Made by a program: the position numbers and the translations under genes. DNA of 64,000 bases from Synechocystis sp. LKSZ1 (GTDB taxonomy: Bacteria; Cyanobacteriota; Cyanobacteriia; Cyanobacteriales; Microcystaceae). The notes beneath the pieces are model-generated. The model was not told the origin of the DNA and made no database searches. It saw only the letters and a list, made by a program, of their open reading frames with translations. The stretch covers positions 2,542,001 to 2,606,000 of the forward strand of contig NZ_AP031572.1 of NCBI RefSeq assembly GCF_040436315.1. The letters are read 5' to 3'. This document shows, one piece after another, positions 46,483 through 55,930 of this stretch. Within the stretch, counting starts at the first letter, position 1, and each line of letters starts with the position of its first letter.

Positions 46483-47328
46483 CTACTGCAAGGTAAGAAA
46501 CCGTTCTAGGGCCTGCACCATACTAGGAGGCCAACGGCGGACATGCTTAACCCAGTCAAGGTCTTGATAGCGATTATCGATACCAACGGCGGCAACCCAA
46601 TGACTTTCCGCTTCACCTTGTTGACCATCCACCCACAGTACCGCAGTCAAGGCGGCCCGCATGTCAGGAAACATCGGGTATTTGCGCACCAGATCCCGCA
46701 TCTGTTTAATAGCTTCCGTGGGCCGACCCACTTCATACAAGGCCAGGGCCTCGTTAGCTCGAGCAAAGGCAAAGTTCGGTGCAATTTCGGAGGACTTGTG
46801 AAAATCCGCCAGGGCCTGTTGCCATTGACCTAGTCCCGCTTCGGCATTCCCCCGATTGTTATAGGCCATGGGATCCTGTGGATCGATTTGCAAAACTTGG
46901 TTATAGTCCCGGATGGCCGCTTGAAATTGGCCCTTACCCTCCAAGGCCGCACCGCGATTGAGATAGGGATCGGGTTGGTCCGGGGCAAGACGGATCGCCT
47001 CATTGAAGTCGGCAATGGCCTCATCCAATTTGTGCTGGCTCACCCGTGCATTACCCCGATTACTCCAGGCGGCAGGGTTCTGGGGGAAAGTCTCAATAAG
47101 TTGGCTCCAGTAAACTTCAGCCTGGGTAAAATTTCCTTGCTCAGTGGCTTCAAAGGCCTGTTGGGCGATGGCTTCTCCCTCCTGAACCTGGGCTTCTGAG
47201 GGAACAGGAGCGATTTCTTCAGCTTGTACTGGTAGGGGCAAGACCAGGGCCAAGGCCCAATACAGCAAAGCGAGGCCCAGCCCTAGGCGACGGCGCTGAT
47301 TCGCGTTCAAAAACATCCTCACCCTCAA
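46483..47328 (-). CDS. Exported or membrane-anchored TPR protein
   Basis: A 281-residue protein with an N-terminal basic segment and hydrophobic helix (about 13-34) that acts as signal peptide or anchor. At least four tetratricopeptide repeats follow (for example PAAWSNRGNARVSQHKLDEA, PDPYLNRGAALEGKGQFQAA, PMAYNNRGNAEAGLGQWQQA and a degenerate AFARANEALALYEVGRPTEA). Such proteins scaffold protein complexes; the partner is unknown. It is separated from purE by 20 bp on the same strand. Confidence 0.85.
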   Translation of the reverse strand: MRVRMFLNANQRRRLGLGLALLYWALALVLPLPVQAEEIAPVPSEAQVQEGEAIAQQAFEATEQGNFTQAEVYWSQLIETFPQNPAAWSNRGNARVSQHKLDEAIADFNEAIRLAPDQPDPYLNRGAALEGKGQFQAAIRDYNQVLQIDPQDPMAYNNRGNAEAGLGQWQQALADFHKSSEIAPNFAFARANEALALYEVGRPTEAIKQMRDLVRKYPMFPDMRAALTAVLWVDGQQGEAESHWVAAVGIDNRYQDLDWVKHVRRWPPSMVQALERFLTLQ

Positions 47329-47347
47329 ATAGACTAGGTACTAATCC

Positions 47348-47881
47348 TCAATTATGGCCCATCTCTGTCAAATAGGCCTGATAGCCTACGTCTTCTAGCA
47401 GGCGTTGCTTCTCCAACACCGTTGTTTCCAGCTCTTGACGATAGGCCAGAACTCGCTCCAACAAGTCCGGATCGTGGCTCCCAAGCATCTGAACCGCCAA
47501 CAGGGCCGCATTGGTGGCATTACCGATAGCGACAGTGGCTACGGGAATTCCGGACGGCATCTGGACAATGGAGTAGAGAGAATCCAGGCCCTGTAAACTT
47601 TTGCTCTGTACCGGGACGCCAATCACGGGCAGAGGGGTTAGAGCCGCTACCATCCCTGGCAGATGGGCCGCGCCGCCCGCCCCGGCAATAATCACCTTCA
47701 GACCCCGCTGATGAGCCATTTTGGCATAGGCCACCATTCTTTCCGGTGTCCGATGGGCCGAGACAATGGCGATTTCGTAGGGGATGGTAAATTGGTCGCA
47801 GATGGTTGCGGCCGCCTGCATGGTTGGGAGGTCGGAATCGCTCCCCATAATGATGCCGACAAGAGGGGAAGAATGCACCAT
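47348..47881 (-). CDS. purE: N5-carboxyaminoimidazole ribonucleotide mutase
   Basis: A 177-residue class I PurE converting N5-CAIR to CAIR in purine synthesis. Family motifs are [18 protein letters not shown] at the N-terminus, [34 protein letters not shown] and PVIGVPV. Length is normal. The TPR gene follows after 20 bp. Confidence 0.96.
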   Translation of the reverse strand: MVHSSPLVGIIMGSDSDLPTMQAAATICDQFTIPYEIAIVSAHRTPERMVAYAKMAHQRGLKVIIAGAGGAAHLPGMVAALTPLPVIGVPVQSKSLQGLDSLYSIVQMPSGIPVATVAIGNATNAALLAVQMLGSHDPDLLERVLAYRQELETTVLEKQRLLEDVGYQAYLTEMGHN

Positions 47882-47991
47882 GGCCCTAGGTTGCTTAAGT
47901 AAAGGTTATCAACCGTATTGTGCCGTATTTTTTTCCCCTGGCCTTAGAATGACTAGGGATTGTTGTTGTTTCTCCCTGGAGCCAGGTCGTC

Positions 47992-48348
47992 ATGAGTATT
48001 AATGTTGTCAACCTCGTCGGTCGAGCCGGCCGTGACCCAGAAGTCCGCTATTTTGAATCGGGGAGCGTGAAATGCAACTTCACTTTAGCGGTGAATCGGC
48101 CTACCAGTAAAAGTGATGAGCCAGACTGGTTTGACTTGGAAATTTGGGGTAAAACCGCTGAAATTGCCGCCAACTACGTCAAAAAAGGCAGTTTGGTCGG
48201 TATCCAAGGGTCTCTTAAAATTGAAACCTGGAATGACCGCAATAGCGATGCCAAACGTTCTAAGCCGGTAATCAAGGTAGATCGCTTAGAGTTGTTAGGC
48301 TCCAAGCGGGATAATGCCAGCGCACCGGATATGCCTAGCGAATTTTAA
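47992..48348 (+). CDS. ssb: Single-stranded DNA-binding protein
   Basis: A 118-residue OB-fold protein beginning MSINVVNLVGRAGRDPEVRY, with CNFTLAVNRPTSKSDEPDWF and GSLVGIQGSLKIETW. It coats single-stranded DNA in replication and repair. The C-terminus reads SAPDMPSEF and does not match the canonical acidic DDDIPF tail used to recruit partners; the linker is also short. The glycosyltransferase gene starts 17 nt downstream. Confidence 0.92.
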   Translation: MSINVVNLVGRAGRDPEVRYFESGSVKCNFTLAVNRPTSKSDEPDWFDLEIWGKTAEIAANYVKKGSLVGIQGSLKIETWNDRNSDAKRSKPVIKVDRLELLGSKRDNASAPDMPSEF

Positions 48349-48365
48349 GGTCACTGTCCCTCTCC

Positions 48366-49496
48366 ATGAAATCTGCCCTTGTCCACGAATGGTTAACCCC
48401 AAAGGCTACAGGGGGGTCTGAACTCGTTGTCCAGGCCATCCTGGCGCAAATACCGGCGGATGTCTATGCGCTCATTGATTTTGAATCCAGCAATCCTAAC
48501 AGTTATCTGTACGGCCGACGGATTGGCACGACCTTTTTGCAACACTTTCCCCTAGCCCACAATGGCGTACAAAAATATCTGCCCTTTTTGCCCCTGGCCA
48601 TTGAACAGCTAGACCTGCGGCCCTACGACCTTATTCTTTCCTCTTCCCATGCCGTGGCCAAGGGGGTCTTGGCGACTCCCCAGCAACTGCACATTTGCTA
48701 CTGCCATACCCCCATGCGCTATGCCTGGGATCTGACCTTTGACTATCTAGATAACAGCAAAGTGGGCCGGGGCCTGCCTGGATTCCTAACCCGTTATTTG
48801 CTCCATCAACTGCGCCAATGGGATGTGATTTCTGCCCATCGTGTCGATTACTTTATCGCCAACTCTCGTCACACGGCCCGACGCATTTGGCGGTGCTATC
48901 GACGGGAGGCCAAGGTAATCTATCCCCCCGTTGACCTCCAACGCTTCACGACTCAAGTTCAAAAAGCCGACTATTACCTAACGGTTTGTCGTCTAGTCAG
49001 CTACAAAAAAGTAGAACTGATTGTTCAGGCCTTTAACCAGTTGGGCCTGCCCCTGATCGTAATCGGTGATGGCCCGGAACTCTCTCGTTTACAGGCCCTG
49101 GCCCGGCCCAATATTCAGCTCCTCGGCAATCAACCCAACGCCGTTGTCGAGAAATACATGGCGGAAGCCAAAGCCTTTGTCTATGCGGCCTGTGAAGACT
49201 TTGGTATTGCCCTAGTAGAGGCTCAGGCCTGTGGCACGCCGGTGATTGCCTACGGCCAGGGGGGAGCCCTAGAAACCGTGGTCGATGTCCAGCAATTTCC
49301 CGAACAAGGCACGGGGCTTTTCTTTCGAGAGCAAACCGTAGCGGCCCTGGTGAAAGCGGTTGAAACTTTTTCGGAAATTCAGCATCAATTTAAGCAAGAG
49401 AATTGTCGTCAGCAGGCGACTAACTTCTCCCCCCAAGTCTTTGCTGAGGCCTACACGGCCTTTGTGGAGCAGTGCCGTCAAGCGTTTTTTTCCTAA
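48366..49496 (+). CDS. Family 4 glycosyltransferase
   Basis: A 376-residue GT-B-fold enzyme. The N-terminal domain has MKSALVHEWLTPKATGGSEL and YCHTPMRYAWDLTFDYL; the C-terminal domain has DYYLTVCRLVSYKKVELIVQ and the E-x7-E region AACEDFGIALVEAQACGTPV. It transfers a sugar from a nucleotide donor during surface polysaccharide assembly; donor and acceptor are not readable. It is grouped with a sugar-phosphate transferase and gmd downstream. Confidence 0.9.
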   Translation: MKSALVHEWLTPKATGGSELVVQAILAQIPADVYALIDFESSNPNSYLYGRRIGTTFLQHFPLAHNGVQKYLPFLPLAIEQLDLRPYDLILSSSHAVAKGVLATPQQLHICYCHTPMRYAWDLTFDYLDNSKVGRGLPGFLTRYLLHQLRQWDVISAHRVDYFIANSRHTARRIWRCYRREAKVIYPPVDLQRFTTQVQKADYYLTVCRLVSYKKVELIVQAFNQLGLPLIVIGDGPELSRLQALARPNIQLLGNQPNAVVEKYMAEAKAFVYAACEDFGIALVEAQACGTPVIAYGQGGALETVVDVQQFPEQGTGLFFREQTVAALVKAVETFSEIQHQFKQENCRQQATNFSPQVFAEAYTAFVEQCRQAFFS

Positions 49497-49606
49497 CGCA
49501 GCGGTGAAACCGTTCCAGTTTTTTAGCCGGGCTTGCCTAAATCGGGTAATCTGGCTTTATGATTAGGGACAATGTGGTGTGATGTGAAGTGATGTGAAGG
49601 AGTACG

Positions 49607-50338
49607 ATGACTGCGAATAGCCAATTGATCTCCGTCAAGGCCCTGCAAGCTTTGATGAGACGCGGATTTGCCCCCACGGTCCTACCCCGCCGGTATCGAA
49701 GAAGTAGTGTCACTGCCCTGAATGGAGCCGTTGCCAAACGACTATTTGATATTGTATTTTCCTCGGCAGTCCTCGTTTTATTTTCGCCCCTCTACCTTAT
49801 CCTCTCGGTGCTGATCGCGGTTAGTTCCCCCGGCCCGATTTTTTATGTGCAGCAGCGAGTCGGCAAGAACCATCGCCCCTTCAACTGCTATAAGTTTCGC
49901 ACCATGGTCACCAACGCCGATGAAGTGTTAGAAAACTTATTGGCCAAGTGTCCCCAGACTCGCGAAGAATTTGAAACTAACTTTAAACTCCGGGACGACC
50001 CCCGTATCACTTGGATTGGCAAGTTTTTACGCCTCACTAGCCTGGATGAATTTCCCCAGTTTTGGAACGTCCTCAAGGGGGATATGAGCGTAGTCGGCCC
50101 CCGACCTCTGGTACCTGAAGAACTCCACAAGTACGGCAATCGCATTAATCGCGTGTTAACGATTCGCCCTGGACTGACAGGCCTTTGGCAGGTGTCTGGC
50201 CGCAATGATATTCCCTACCCCCAACGGGTGCAAATTGATGTTTACTACGTCAACTATCGGACCTTTTGGCTAGATTTATGGGTAATTATTAAAACCCTAG
50301 GAGTGGTGATCTTCCCTAACAACAATGGCGCTTATTAA
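49607..50338 (+). CDS. Polyprenyl-phosphate sugar-1-phosphate transferase
   Basis: A 243-residue enzyme of the small WbaP/PglC class that starts a glycan by placing sugar-1-phosphate on a polyprenyl carrier in the membrane. After a short N-terminal extension there is one hydrophobic segment (FDIVFSSAVLVLFSPLYLIL), then FYVQQRVGKNHRPFNCYKFR, LTSLDEFPQFWNVLKGDMSV with VGPRPL, and RPGLTGLWQVSGRND. An AAGGAG precedes the ATG. It likely starts the repeat unit whose synthesis uses GDP-fucose. Confidence 0.93.
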   Translation: MTANSQLISVKALQALMRRGFAPTVLPRRYRRSSVTALNGAVAKRLFDIVFSSAVLVLFSPLYLILSVLIAVSSPGPIFYVQQRVGKNHRPFNCYKFRTMVTNADEVLENLLAKCPQTREEFETNFKLRDDPRITWIGKFLRLTSLDEFPQFWNVLKGDMSVVGPRPLVPEELHKYGNRINRVLTIRPGLTGLWQVSGRNDIPYPQRVQIDVYYVNYRTFWLDLWVIIKTLGVVIFPNNNGAY

Positions 50339-50575
50339 GCTAACTCCCAACACTTAAGGGTGAAGGTCACATACCCCACAAGAGGTGTTTTTCCTCCCTA
50401 AATTCGCCAATACTAGCGGATATAGGAGGATGACCCTTGGAATGAATTACCGACGTCTCGGCCCCACTAAAAAACGAGTAGGGTTGGAGTCCTGGTCTTG
50501 ATCAGTGTATCCCAGAATAGGGCTCTGGTATTCTAGGGAGAGATCTACCATTCACATTAGGATTACTTTCCCTCT

Positions 50576-51664
50576 ATGTCCGATGCCAAAGTCGCCCTAA
50601 TCACCGGCATTACCGGTCAAGATGGTTCCTATCTGAGCGAATTATTACTGGAAAAAGGCTATATTGTCCACGGCATTATTCGTCGCACCTCCACCTTCAA
50701 CACCGACCGCATCGACCACCTCTACGTTGATCCCCACGATGCTGAGGCCCGCCTCCGCCTCCACTACGGCGATCTGAGTGACGGCACGACCCTCCGGCGT
50801 CTGCTAGAGGCCATTCAGCCGGTGGAAATTTATAATCTCGGCGCCCAGTCCCACGTCCGCGTTAGTTTTGATTCCCCGGAGTACACGGTGGATGTGGTGG
50901 GCATGGGGACCCTGCGCTTGCTTGAGGCCATCCGCGACTACCAACACCGCACGGGCATCCAAGTTCGTTTCTACCAAGCCGGATCCTCGGAAATGTTTGG
51001 CCTGGTGCAAGAAGTTCCCCAGCGAGAAACGACGCCGTTTTATCCCCGCAGTCCCTACGCCTGTGCCAAGGTCTATGCCCATTGGCAGACGGTCAATTAT
51101 CGAGAATCCTACGATTTATTTGCCTGTAATGGAATACTGTTCAACCACGAATCCCCCCGGCGCGGAGAAACCTTTGTTACTCGCAAAATTACTCGGGCCC
51201 TGGCCCGTATTGTGGCCGGAACGCAAAAAAAACTATACCTAGGCAATCTAGACGCGAAGCGGGATTGGGGTTACGCCAAGGATTCCGTCCAGGCCATGTG
51301 GAAAATGTTGCAACATTCCACCCCAGGGGATTATGTGGTGGCAACAGGGGAAACCTACTCGGTGCGAGATTTCCTGACCCAGGCCTTTGAGTATGTCAAT
51401 CTTAACTGGCAGGAATATGTAGCCTTTGATGAACGGTATCTACGTCCAGCGGAGGTGGAATTATTGATCGGCGATCCCAGTAAGGCGAAGACCACTTTGC
51501 AATGGCAACCTTCGGTGACTTTTCAGGAGTTAGTCCACTTGATGGTCGAGGCCGATCTGGCGGTGCTGGGTTTAGCCTCCCCCAACCAAGGAGAGCGGGA
51601 ACGGGCCCTATTGGCGGCAGATAATGCCTATGTTCGTCGTCCCCTCAAGACCATAGTGGATTAG
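50576..51664 (+). CDS. gmd: GDP-mannose 4,6-dehydratase
   Basis: A 362-residue SDR enzyme making GDP-4-keto-6-deoxymannose, the substrate of Fcl. It begins with the NADP-binding loop [20 protein letters not shown] and [19 protein letters not shown]. Catalytic residues include the SSEMFG segment (about 137-142) and Y161/K165 in [12 protein letters not shown]. Length is normal. It is about 6 kb from fcl and on the opposite strand. Confidence 0.96.
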   Translation: MSDAKVALITGITGQDGSYLSELLLEKGYIVHGIIRRTSTFNTDRIDHLYVDPHDAEARLRLHYGDLSDGTTLRRLLEAIQPVEIYNLGAQSHVRVSFDSPEYTVDVVGMGTLRLLEAIRDYQHRTGIQVRFYQAGSSEMFGLVQEVPQRETTPFYPRSPYACAKVYAHWQTVNYRESYDLFACNGILFNHESPRRGETFVTRKITRALARIVAGTQKKLYLGNLDAKRDWGYAKDSVQAMWKMLQHSTPGDYVVATGETYSVRDFLTQAFEYVNLNWQEYVAFDERYLRPAEVELLIGDPSKAKTTLQWQPSVTFQELVHLMVEADLAVLGLASPNQGERERALLAADNAYVRRPLKTIVD

Positions 51665-51880
51665 GGAAAATAATCACCTAATTTTTTGAAAGACTGGGGA
51701 ATTTGTCCAAAGCGATTTCAACCTAAAATCTGGCGGAGCGTAAATGCCCCAACTCAGTCCCTAGCAACACTGCGTTGGCTTTATGGCCCTTCTTCCCTCC
51801 CATTTGTTAAAAAAATAAGTTGTCGGAAGAGACATTGGCTGATTTAATTTGGGTTAAACAAACTTAACACCTATAGCATC

Positions 51881-51886
51881 AGGAGG
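51881..51886 (+). promoter_or_regulatory. Ribosome binding site for pgk (GTG start)
   Basis: AGGAGG, 8 nt before GTG 51895; too near the alternative TTG at 51889 for that to be used. Confidence 0.7.
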
Positions 51887-51894
51887 AATTGGCT

Positions 51895-53100
51895 GTGCCC
51901 AAGAAATCAATCGCAAATTTAACAGAAGCCGATGTGGCCGGTAAGCGCGTCTTTGTCCGGGTGGACTTTAATGTTCCCCTCGATGATGCCGGCAAGATTA
52001 CGGACGATACTCGTATTCGGGCGGCACTGCCAACCATTCAAGACTTATTGAAAAAAGGGGCCAAGGTTGTTCTGGGTAGCCACTTTGGTCGTCCCAAAGG
52101 CAAAGTAGTTGAGAGTATGCGCTTAACTCCTGTGGCCCAGCGCCTGTCGGAGTTATTGGGACAAACCGTGGTGATGTGTGAAGACTGTGTTGGCGATGCA
52201 GTGACCACGGCCATTGCTGGCCTCGACAATGGGGGCGTTGCCTTGTTAGAGAACCTCCGCTTCCATGCCGAAGAAGAGGCCAATGACCCGGCCTTCTGTC
52301 AACAGCTAGCGGCCAATGCGGATCTGTACGTTAACGATGCTTTTGGCACGGCTCACCGGGCCCATGCTTCCACCGAAGGGGTGACCCAATACCTCAGTCC
52401 CTCTGTGGCCGGTTATTTAATTGAAAAAGAACTGCAATTTTTACAGAGCGCCATCGAAGAACCCAAACGACCCCTGGCGGCGATTGTCGGTGGTTCCAAA
52501 GTTTCTAGCAAAATCGGCGTAATTGAAACCCTTTTGGAAAAATGTGACAAGCTGATTATCGGCGGCGGCATGATTTTTACCTTCTACAAGGCCCGGGGCC
52601 TGAGCGTGGGTAAATCCCTGGTGGAAGAAGACAAATTAGAATTGGCTAAAGCCCTAGAAGCTAAGGCCAAAGAACGTGGCGTTCAACTACTCTTGCCTAC
52701 GGATGTGGTGGTAGCCGATGCCTTTGCCGCTGATGCCAACGCCCAAACCGTCAGCATTGACAACATTCCCGACGGTTGGATGGGACTGGATATTGGCCCG
52801 GATTCCATCAAAGTCTTCCAGGAGGCCCTGGCGGATTGTGCCACGGTGATTTGGAATGGCCCGATGGGGGTTTTTGAATTTGACCAATTTGCCGCTGGCA
52901 CCGAGGCTATTGCCCACACCTTGGCTACCTTAACCGGGAAAGGGGCCACGACCATTATTGGGGGGGGAGATTCCGTTGCCGCCGTTGAAAAAGTCGGGGT
53001 TGCCGAGCAAATGAGTCATATTTCCACTGGAGGAGGCGCCAGTCTGGAATTGTTGGAAGGTAAAGTCCTGCCCGGCATTGCCGCCCTGGATGAACTTTAA
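51895..53100 (+). CDS. pgk: Phosphoglycerate kinase
   Basis: A 401-residue enzyme of the Calvin cycle and glycolysis that interconverts 3-phosphoglycerate and 1,3-bisphosphoglycerate. The start is GTG 51895 ([20 protein letters not shown]): AGGAGG at 51881-51886 is 8 nt upstream, whereas the TTG at 51889 is only 2 nt from it. Motifs: [20 protein letters not shown] near the N-terminus, GSHFGRPKG, and the nucleotide-binding [13 protein letters not shown] near the end. It appears monocistronic. Confidence 0.97.
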   Translation: MPKKSIANLTEADVAGKRVFVRVDFNVPLDDAGKITDDTRIRAALPTIQDLLKKGAKVVLGSHFGRPKGKVVESMRLTPVAQRLSELLGQTVVMCEDCVGDAVTTAIAGLDNGGVALLENLRFHAEEEANDPAFCQQLAANADLYVNDAFGTAHRAHASTEGVTQYLSPSVAGYLIEKELQFLQSAIEEPKRPLAAIVGGSKVSSKIGVIETLLEKCDKLIIGGGMIFTFYKARGLSVGKSLVEEDKLELAKALEAKAKERGVQLLLPTDVVVADAFAADANAQTVSIDNIPDGWMGLDIGPDSIKVFQEALADCATVIWNGPMGVFEFDQFAAGTEAIAHTLATLTGKGATTIIGGGDSVAAVEKVGVAEQMSHISTGGGASLELLEGKVLPGIAALDEL

Positions 53101-53270
53101 GTCCCATCGGCTTTCTCTCCGAGCCTAAGCCGACCGGAATCGGAGGAGAGATACTGCTAGGATCGTGATCTATGTGATTGCCAGGGAAGTCGGATAAGCT
53201 GTCACACAAGCAACTATTTGGCCCCCTCAAAAGTCAGTAAACTATTCTAGGTATTCTCTCCCCGGTCATC

Positions 53271-55781
53271 GTGTTCCAGCAGTTTACCCGTCCTCTCAAA
53301 CATCATCTTAGTCAGGCTCTGCGTAGCTTGGCGGAAAGCCTTGAGCCATCGCCTGGAGTAACTGCGGCCCTGCAAACCCCAGGTGATGACCCCGGCCTCG
53401 GTTCGCCGGCAGATCCTGATCAGAGCAGGGCCTTAGAAGACGTGACTAGCGCCGACCGACCAAATCCAGAGCATCGCCAACTCGAGGAAAATGGTACAGT
53501 TCCAACTGCGGTGATCGCCCGTGCTCCCCAGGAGTTAACAGAAAAAAACACAATGGCCCCGACTAGCGAACGGCCGAGTCGTCGTCCACGTCGTAAATCC
53601 CGCCGCCGTCGTCCAACCTTAGCGGTTCCCCTGGAGAAGCTTGGCCAGTGGGCCCAGCAGCCGCATTTCTGGCTCTGGACAGGTTTAGGAACGGGGGCCA
53701 GCGCGGCCTTAATCTCCCTAGGAGTGGGCGTTTATTGCCTCGAGGCCATGACCCAGGAATCGATGGAAGAGGTTTTAACCTATGCCCCGCCAGGTACCTT
53801 GACCATCAAAGCCAATGATGGCAAGGTGTTGCAGGAAATTGGGCCAGTGAGCCACGATCTTGTCAAAATGGGACACATTCCTCCTTTAGTGGAAAAAGCC
53901 TTTGTGGCTAGCGAGGATCGCCGTTTTCAAGAGCACCGGGGTGTTGATTTTCAAGGGATTGCCCGGGCTATTTTTTCCAATCTCCAGGCTGGAGAATTAG
54001 TGGAGGGAGGAAGCACCATTACACAACAATTGGCTCGCCTCGTTTTCCTGACCCAAGAACGGACTTTTGGTCGTAAAATCCGGGAAGTACGTCTGGCTCA
54101 GAAAATTGAAGCCACCTTTTCCAAGGAACAAATCCTAGAGCGCTATCTCAACTTGGTCTATCTTGGCTCCGGGGCCTACGGTGTAGCAGATGCAGCCTGG
54201 GCCTATTTCAGCAAGACCCCCGACCAGTTAACCCTAGGAGAAGCAGCAACTCTGGCTGGGGTTGTCCCTGCTCCCAGCCTGTATTCTCCTCTCGTTAATT
54301 TAGACGCAGCCAAGACTCGCCGCAATGAAGTTCTAACAACCATGGCCGAAGTGGGTTTTATTACGCCCCAAACGGCCCAGCAGGCCATCGCCCAAACACT
54401 AGTAGTCAAACCGAGTCCCCTCAAGCGCTTTGAGCGGGTAGCTCCTTTCTTCACAGATTATATTTTGCAGGAATTGCGGGGCAAAGTCCCCGAGACCCAA
54501 CGCCGGGCCGGGGGCATTACAGTGATGACCACCCTCAACCCGGTTTGGCAAAGCCAGGGAGAAGCAATCCTGAAAAAATCGGTGGCAGAGTATGGGCATT
54601 GGCAAGGTTTTTCAGAAGGGGCCTTGGTGGCCCTCGATCCTCGTACTGGTGCCATCAAGGCCATGGTAGGCGGCAAAGATTATCAAACCAGTCAATTTAA
54701 CCGTGTCACTCAGGCCAGGCGTCAACCTGGTTCAACTTTTAAACCTATTCTCTACGCCACGGCTATCGCGGCAGGGATTTCTCCCAATCGCGCCTATCTC
54801 AATTCCCCGTTTACTGTGAATGGCTATACTCCTGAAAACTATGGAGATAGCTATACCGGCAACTGGATGCCCCTGCGGGAAGCCCTGACTAACTCGGTAA
54901 ACGTCGTTGCGGTTCGCCTGCTCCTAGATGTGGGCTGGAACCCCGTGATTACGACAGCTCGCAAGATGGGCCTACAATCCAAATTAGAACCAACCTATTC
55001 CTTGGCCCTGGGGGCCTGGGAAATGACACCTCTGGAAATGACCAGTGCCTACGGCACCTTTGCCAATAAAGGCGTGCACGTAACCCCCTATGCGATTCAG
55101 CAGGTGGTGGATAGCAAGGGCCGGATACTATACAAGGCCCAGCATCAGCAACAGGTGGCCCTAGATCCAGGCACCAATGCCATCATGACGTCCTTCATGC
55201 GGAGCGTCGTCACCTCTGGTACGGGGCGGCCTGCGCAACTAGGGGATCGTCAGGTGGCAGGTAAAACCGGAACCTCTGATAAAGCCAAGGATCTTTGGTT
55301 TATTGGCTATATTCCCCAACTGGTGACAGGGGTCTGGCTCGGCAATGATAACAGCAAGCCCACCCGCGGAGCGAGTAGCACCGCCGCCTTGATCTGGGGC
55401 CAGTTTATGACTAAGACGACTCAGGCCATGCCCGTACAATATTTCCCGCCCTTGCCCAAGCCCTTGGAGGGACGAAAACCCACCATCCAGGCCGAACCGA
55501 TTCGACGTCGTCGGATCACCCTTTTGGCTCCGGTTAATCCGACTGGCTCTGAACAGGTTACTCCCCCTGCCTCGGAAACCCCCCGCCGTCGTCGCAGTCG
55601 TCGCCGTGAGTTAAGCCAACCCCAGGAGCCAGCCCCTCAAGGAACTCGTGAATTAGCGCCAAGGGCCGCCCTTGCCCCCGCGCCGAGCACTTCTACATCG
55701 GTCACTGAAACCCCACCGACTAGTAGCGGTGAACTGCCGGCTCCCCCCGCGGCTTATAAATCAGAGCCAGCCACGGAATAA
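53271..55781 (+). CDS. Class A penicillin-binding protein (PBP1A-like)
   Basis: An 836-residue bifunctional peptidoglycan synthase starting with GTG. A long cytoplasmic N-terminus (about 1-120) ends in an Arg-rich run (RPSRRPRRKSRRRRP) and precedes one transmembrane helix (about 130-158). The glycosyltransferase 51 domain has E215 in ASEDRRFQEHRGVDFQGIA and GGSTITQQLARLVFL. The transpeptidase domain has S488 in RQPGSTFKPILYATA, a SVN motif and K665 in VAGKTGTSDKAKDL. The C-terminal tail (about 735-836) is Pro/Thr/Arg-rich with another Arg run. Acts at the outer face of the plasma membrane. Confidence 0.95.
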   Translation: MFQQFTRPLKHHLSQALRSLAESLEPSPGVTAALQTPGDDPGLGSPADPDQSRALEDVTSADRPNPEHRQLEENGTVPTAVIARAPQELTEKNTMAPTSERPSRRPRRKSRRRRPTLAVPLEKLGQWAQQPHFWLWTGLGTGASAALISLGVGVYCLEAMTQESMEEVLTYAPPGTLTIKANDGKVLQEIGPVSHDLVKMGHIPPLVEKAFVASEDRRFQEHRGVDFQGIARAIFSNLQAGELVEGGSTITQQLARLVFLTQERTFGRKIREVRLAQKIEATFSKEQILERYLNLVYLGSGAYGVADAAWAYFSKTPDQLTLGEAATLAGVVPAPSLYSPLVNLDAAKTRRNEVLTTMAEVGFITPQTAQQAIAQTLVVKPSPLKRFERVAPFFTDYILQELRGKVPETQRRAGGITVMTTLNPVWQSQGEAILKKSVAEYGHWQGFSEGALVALDPRTGAIKAMVGGKDYQTSQFNRVTQARRQPGSTFKPILYATAIAAGISPNRAYLNSPFTVNGYTPENYGDSYTGNWMPLREALTNSVNVVAVRLLLDVGWNPVITTARKMGLQSKLEPTYSLALGAWEMTPLEMTSAYGTFANKGVHVTPYAIQQVVDSKGRILYKAQHQQQVALDPGTNAIMTSFMRSVVTSGTGRPAQLGDRQVAGKTGTSDKAKDLWFIGYIPQLVTGVWLGNDNSKPTRGASSTAALIWGQFMTKTTQAMPVQYFPPLPKPLEGRKPTIQAEPIRRRRITLLAPVNPTGSEQVTPPASETPRRRRSRRRELSQPQEPAPQGTRELAPRAALAPAPSTSTSVTETPPTSSGELPAPPAAYKSEPATE

Positions 55782-55930
55782 CGTAAACGATCTTCTGCCA
55801 ATTCAAAATTTCTGCTGCTAAGTTGAAGCAATGTTTAGAACAAGTGGAGGGGGATAACGGTTCTCTCGATGATCAAGTAGATAAATTTTGGGCGTGTTGT
55901 CGGCCATCATTACAACGGCAGCCTCAAGAC

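Noticed and set aside
51849-51877. TTGGGT-17 nt-TATAGC upstream of pgk as promoter
   Set aside because: Transcription would start at about 51884, inside the AGGAGG ribosome site, leaving no usable leader.
53113-53151. Hairpin after pgk as terminator
   Set aside because: The stem has a bulge and no T tract follows it, so it is not a convincing rho-independent terminator.
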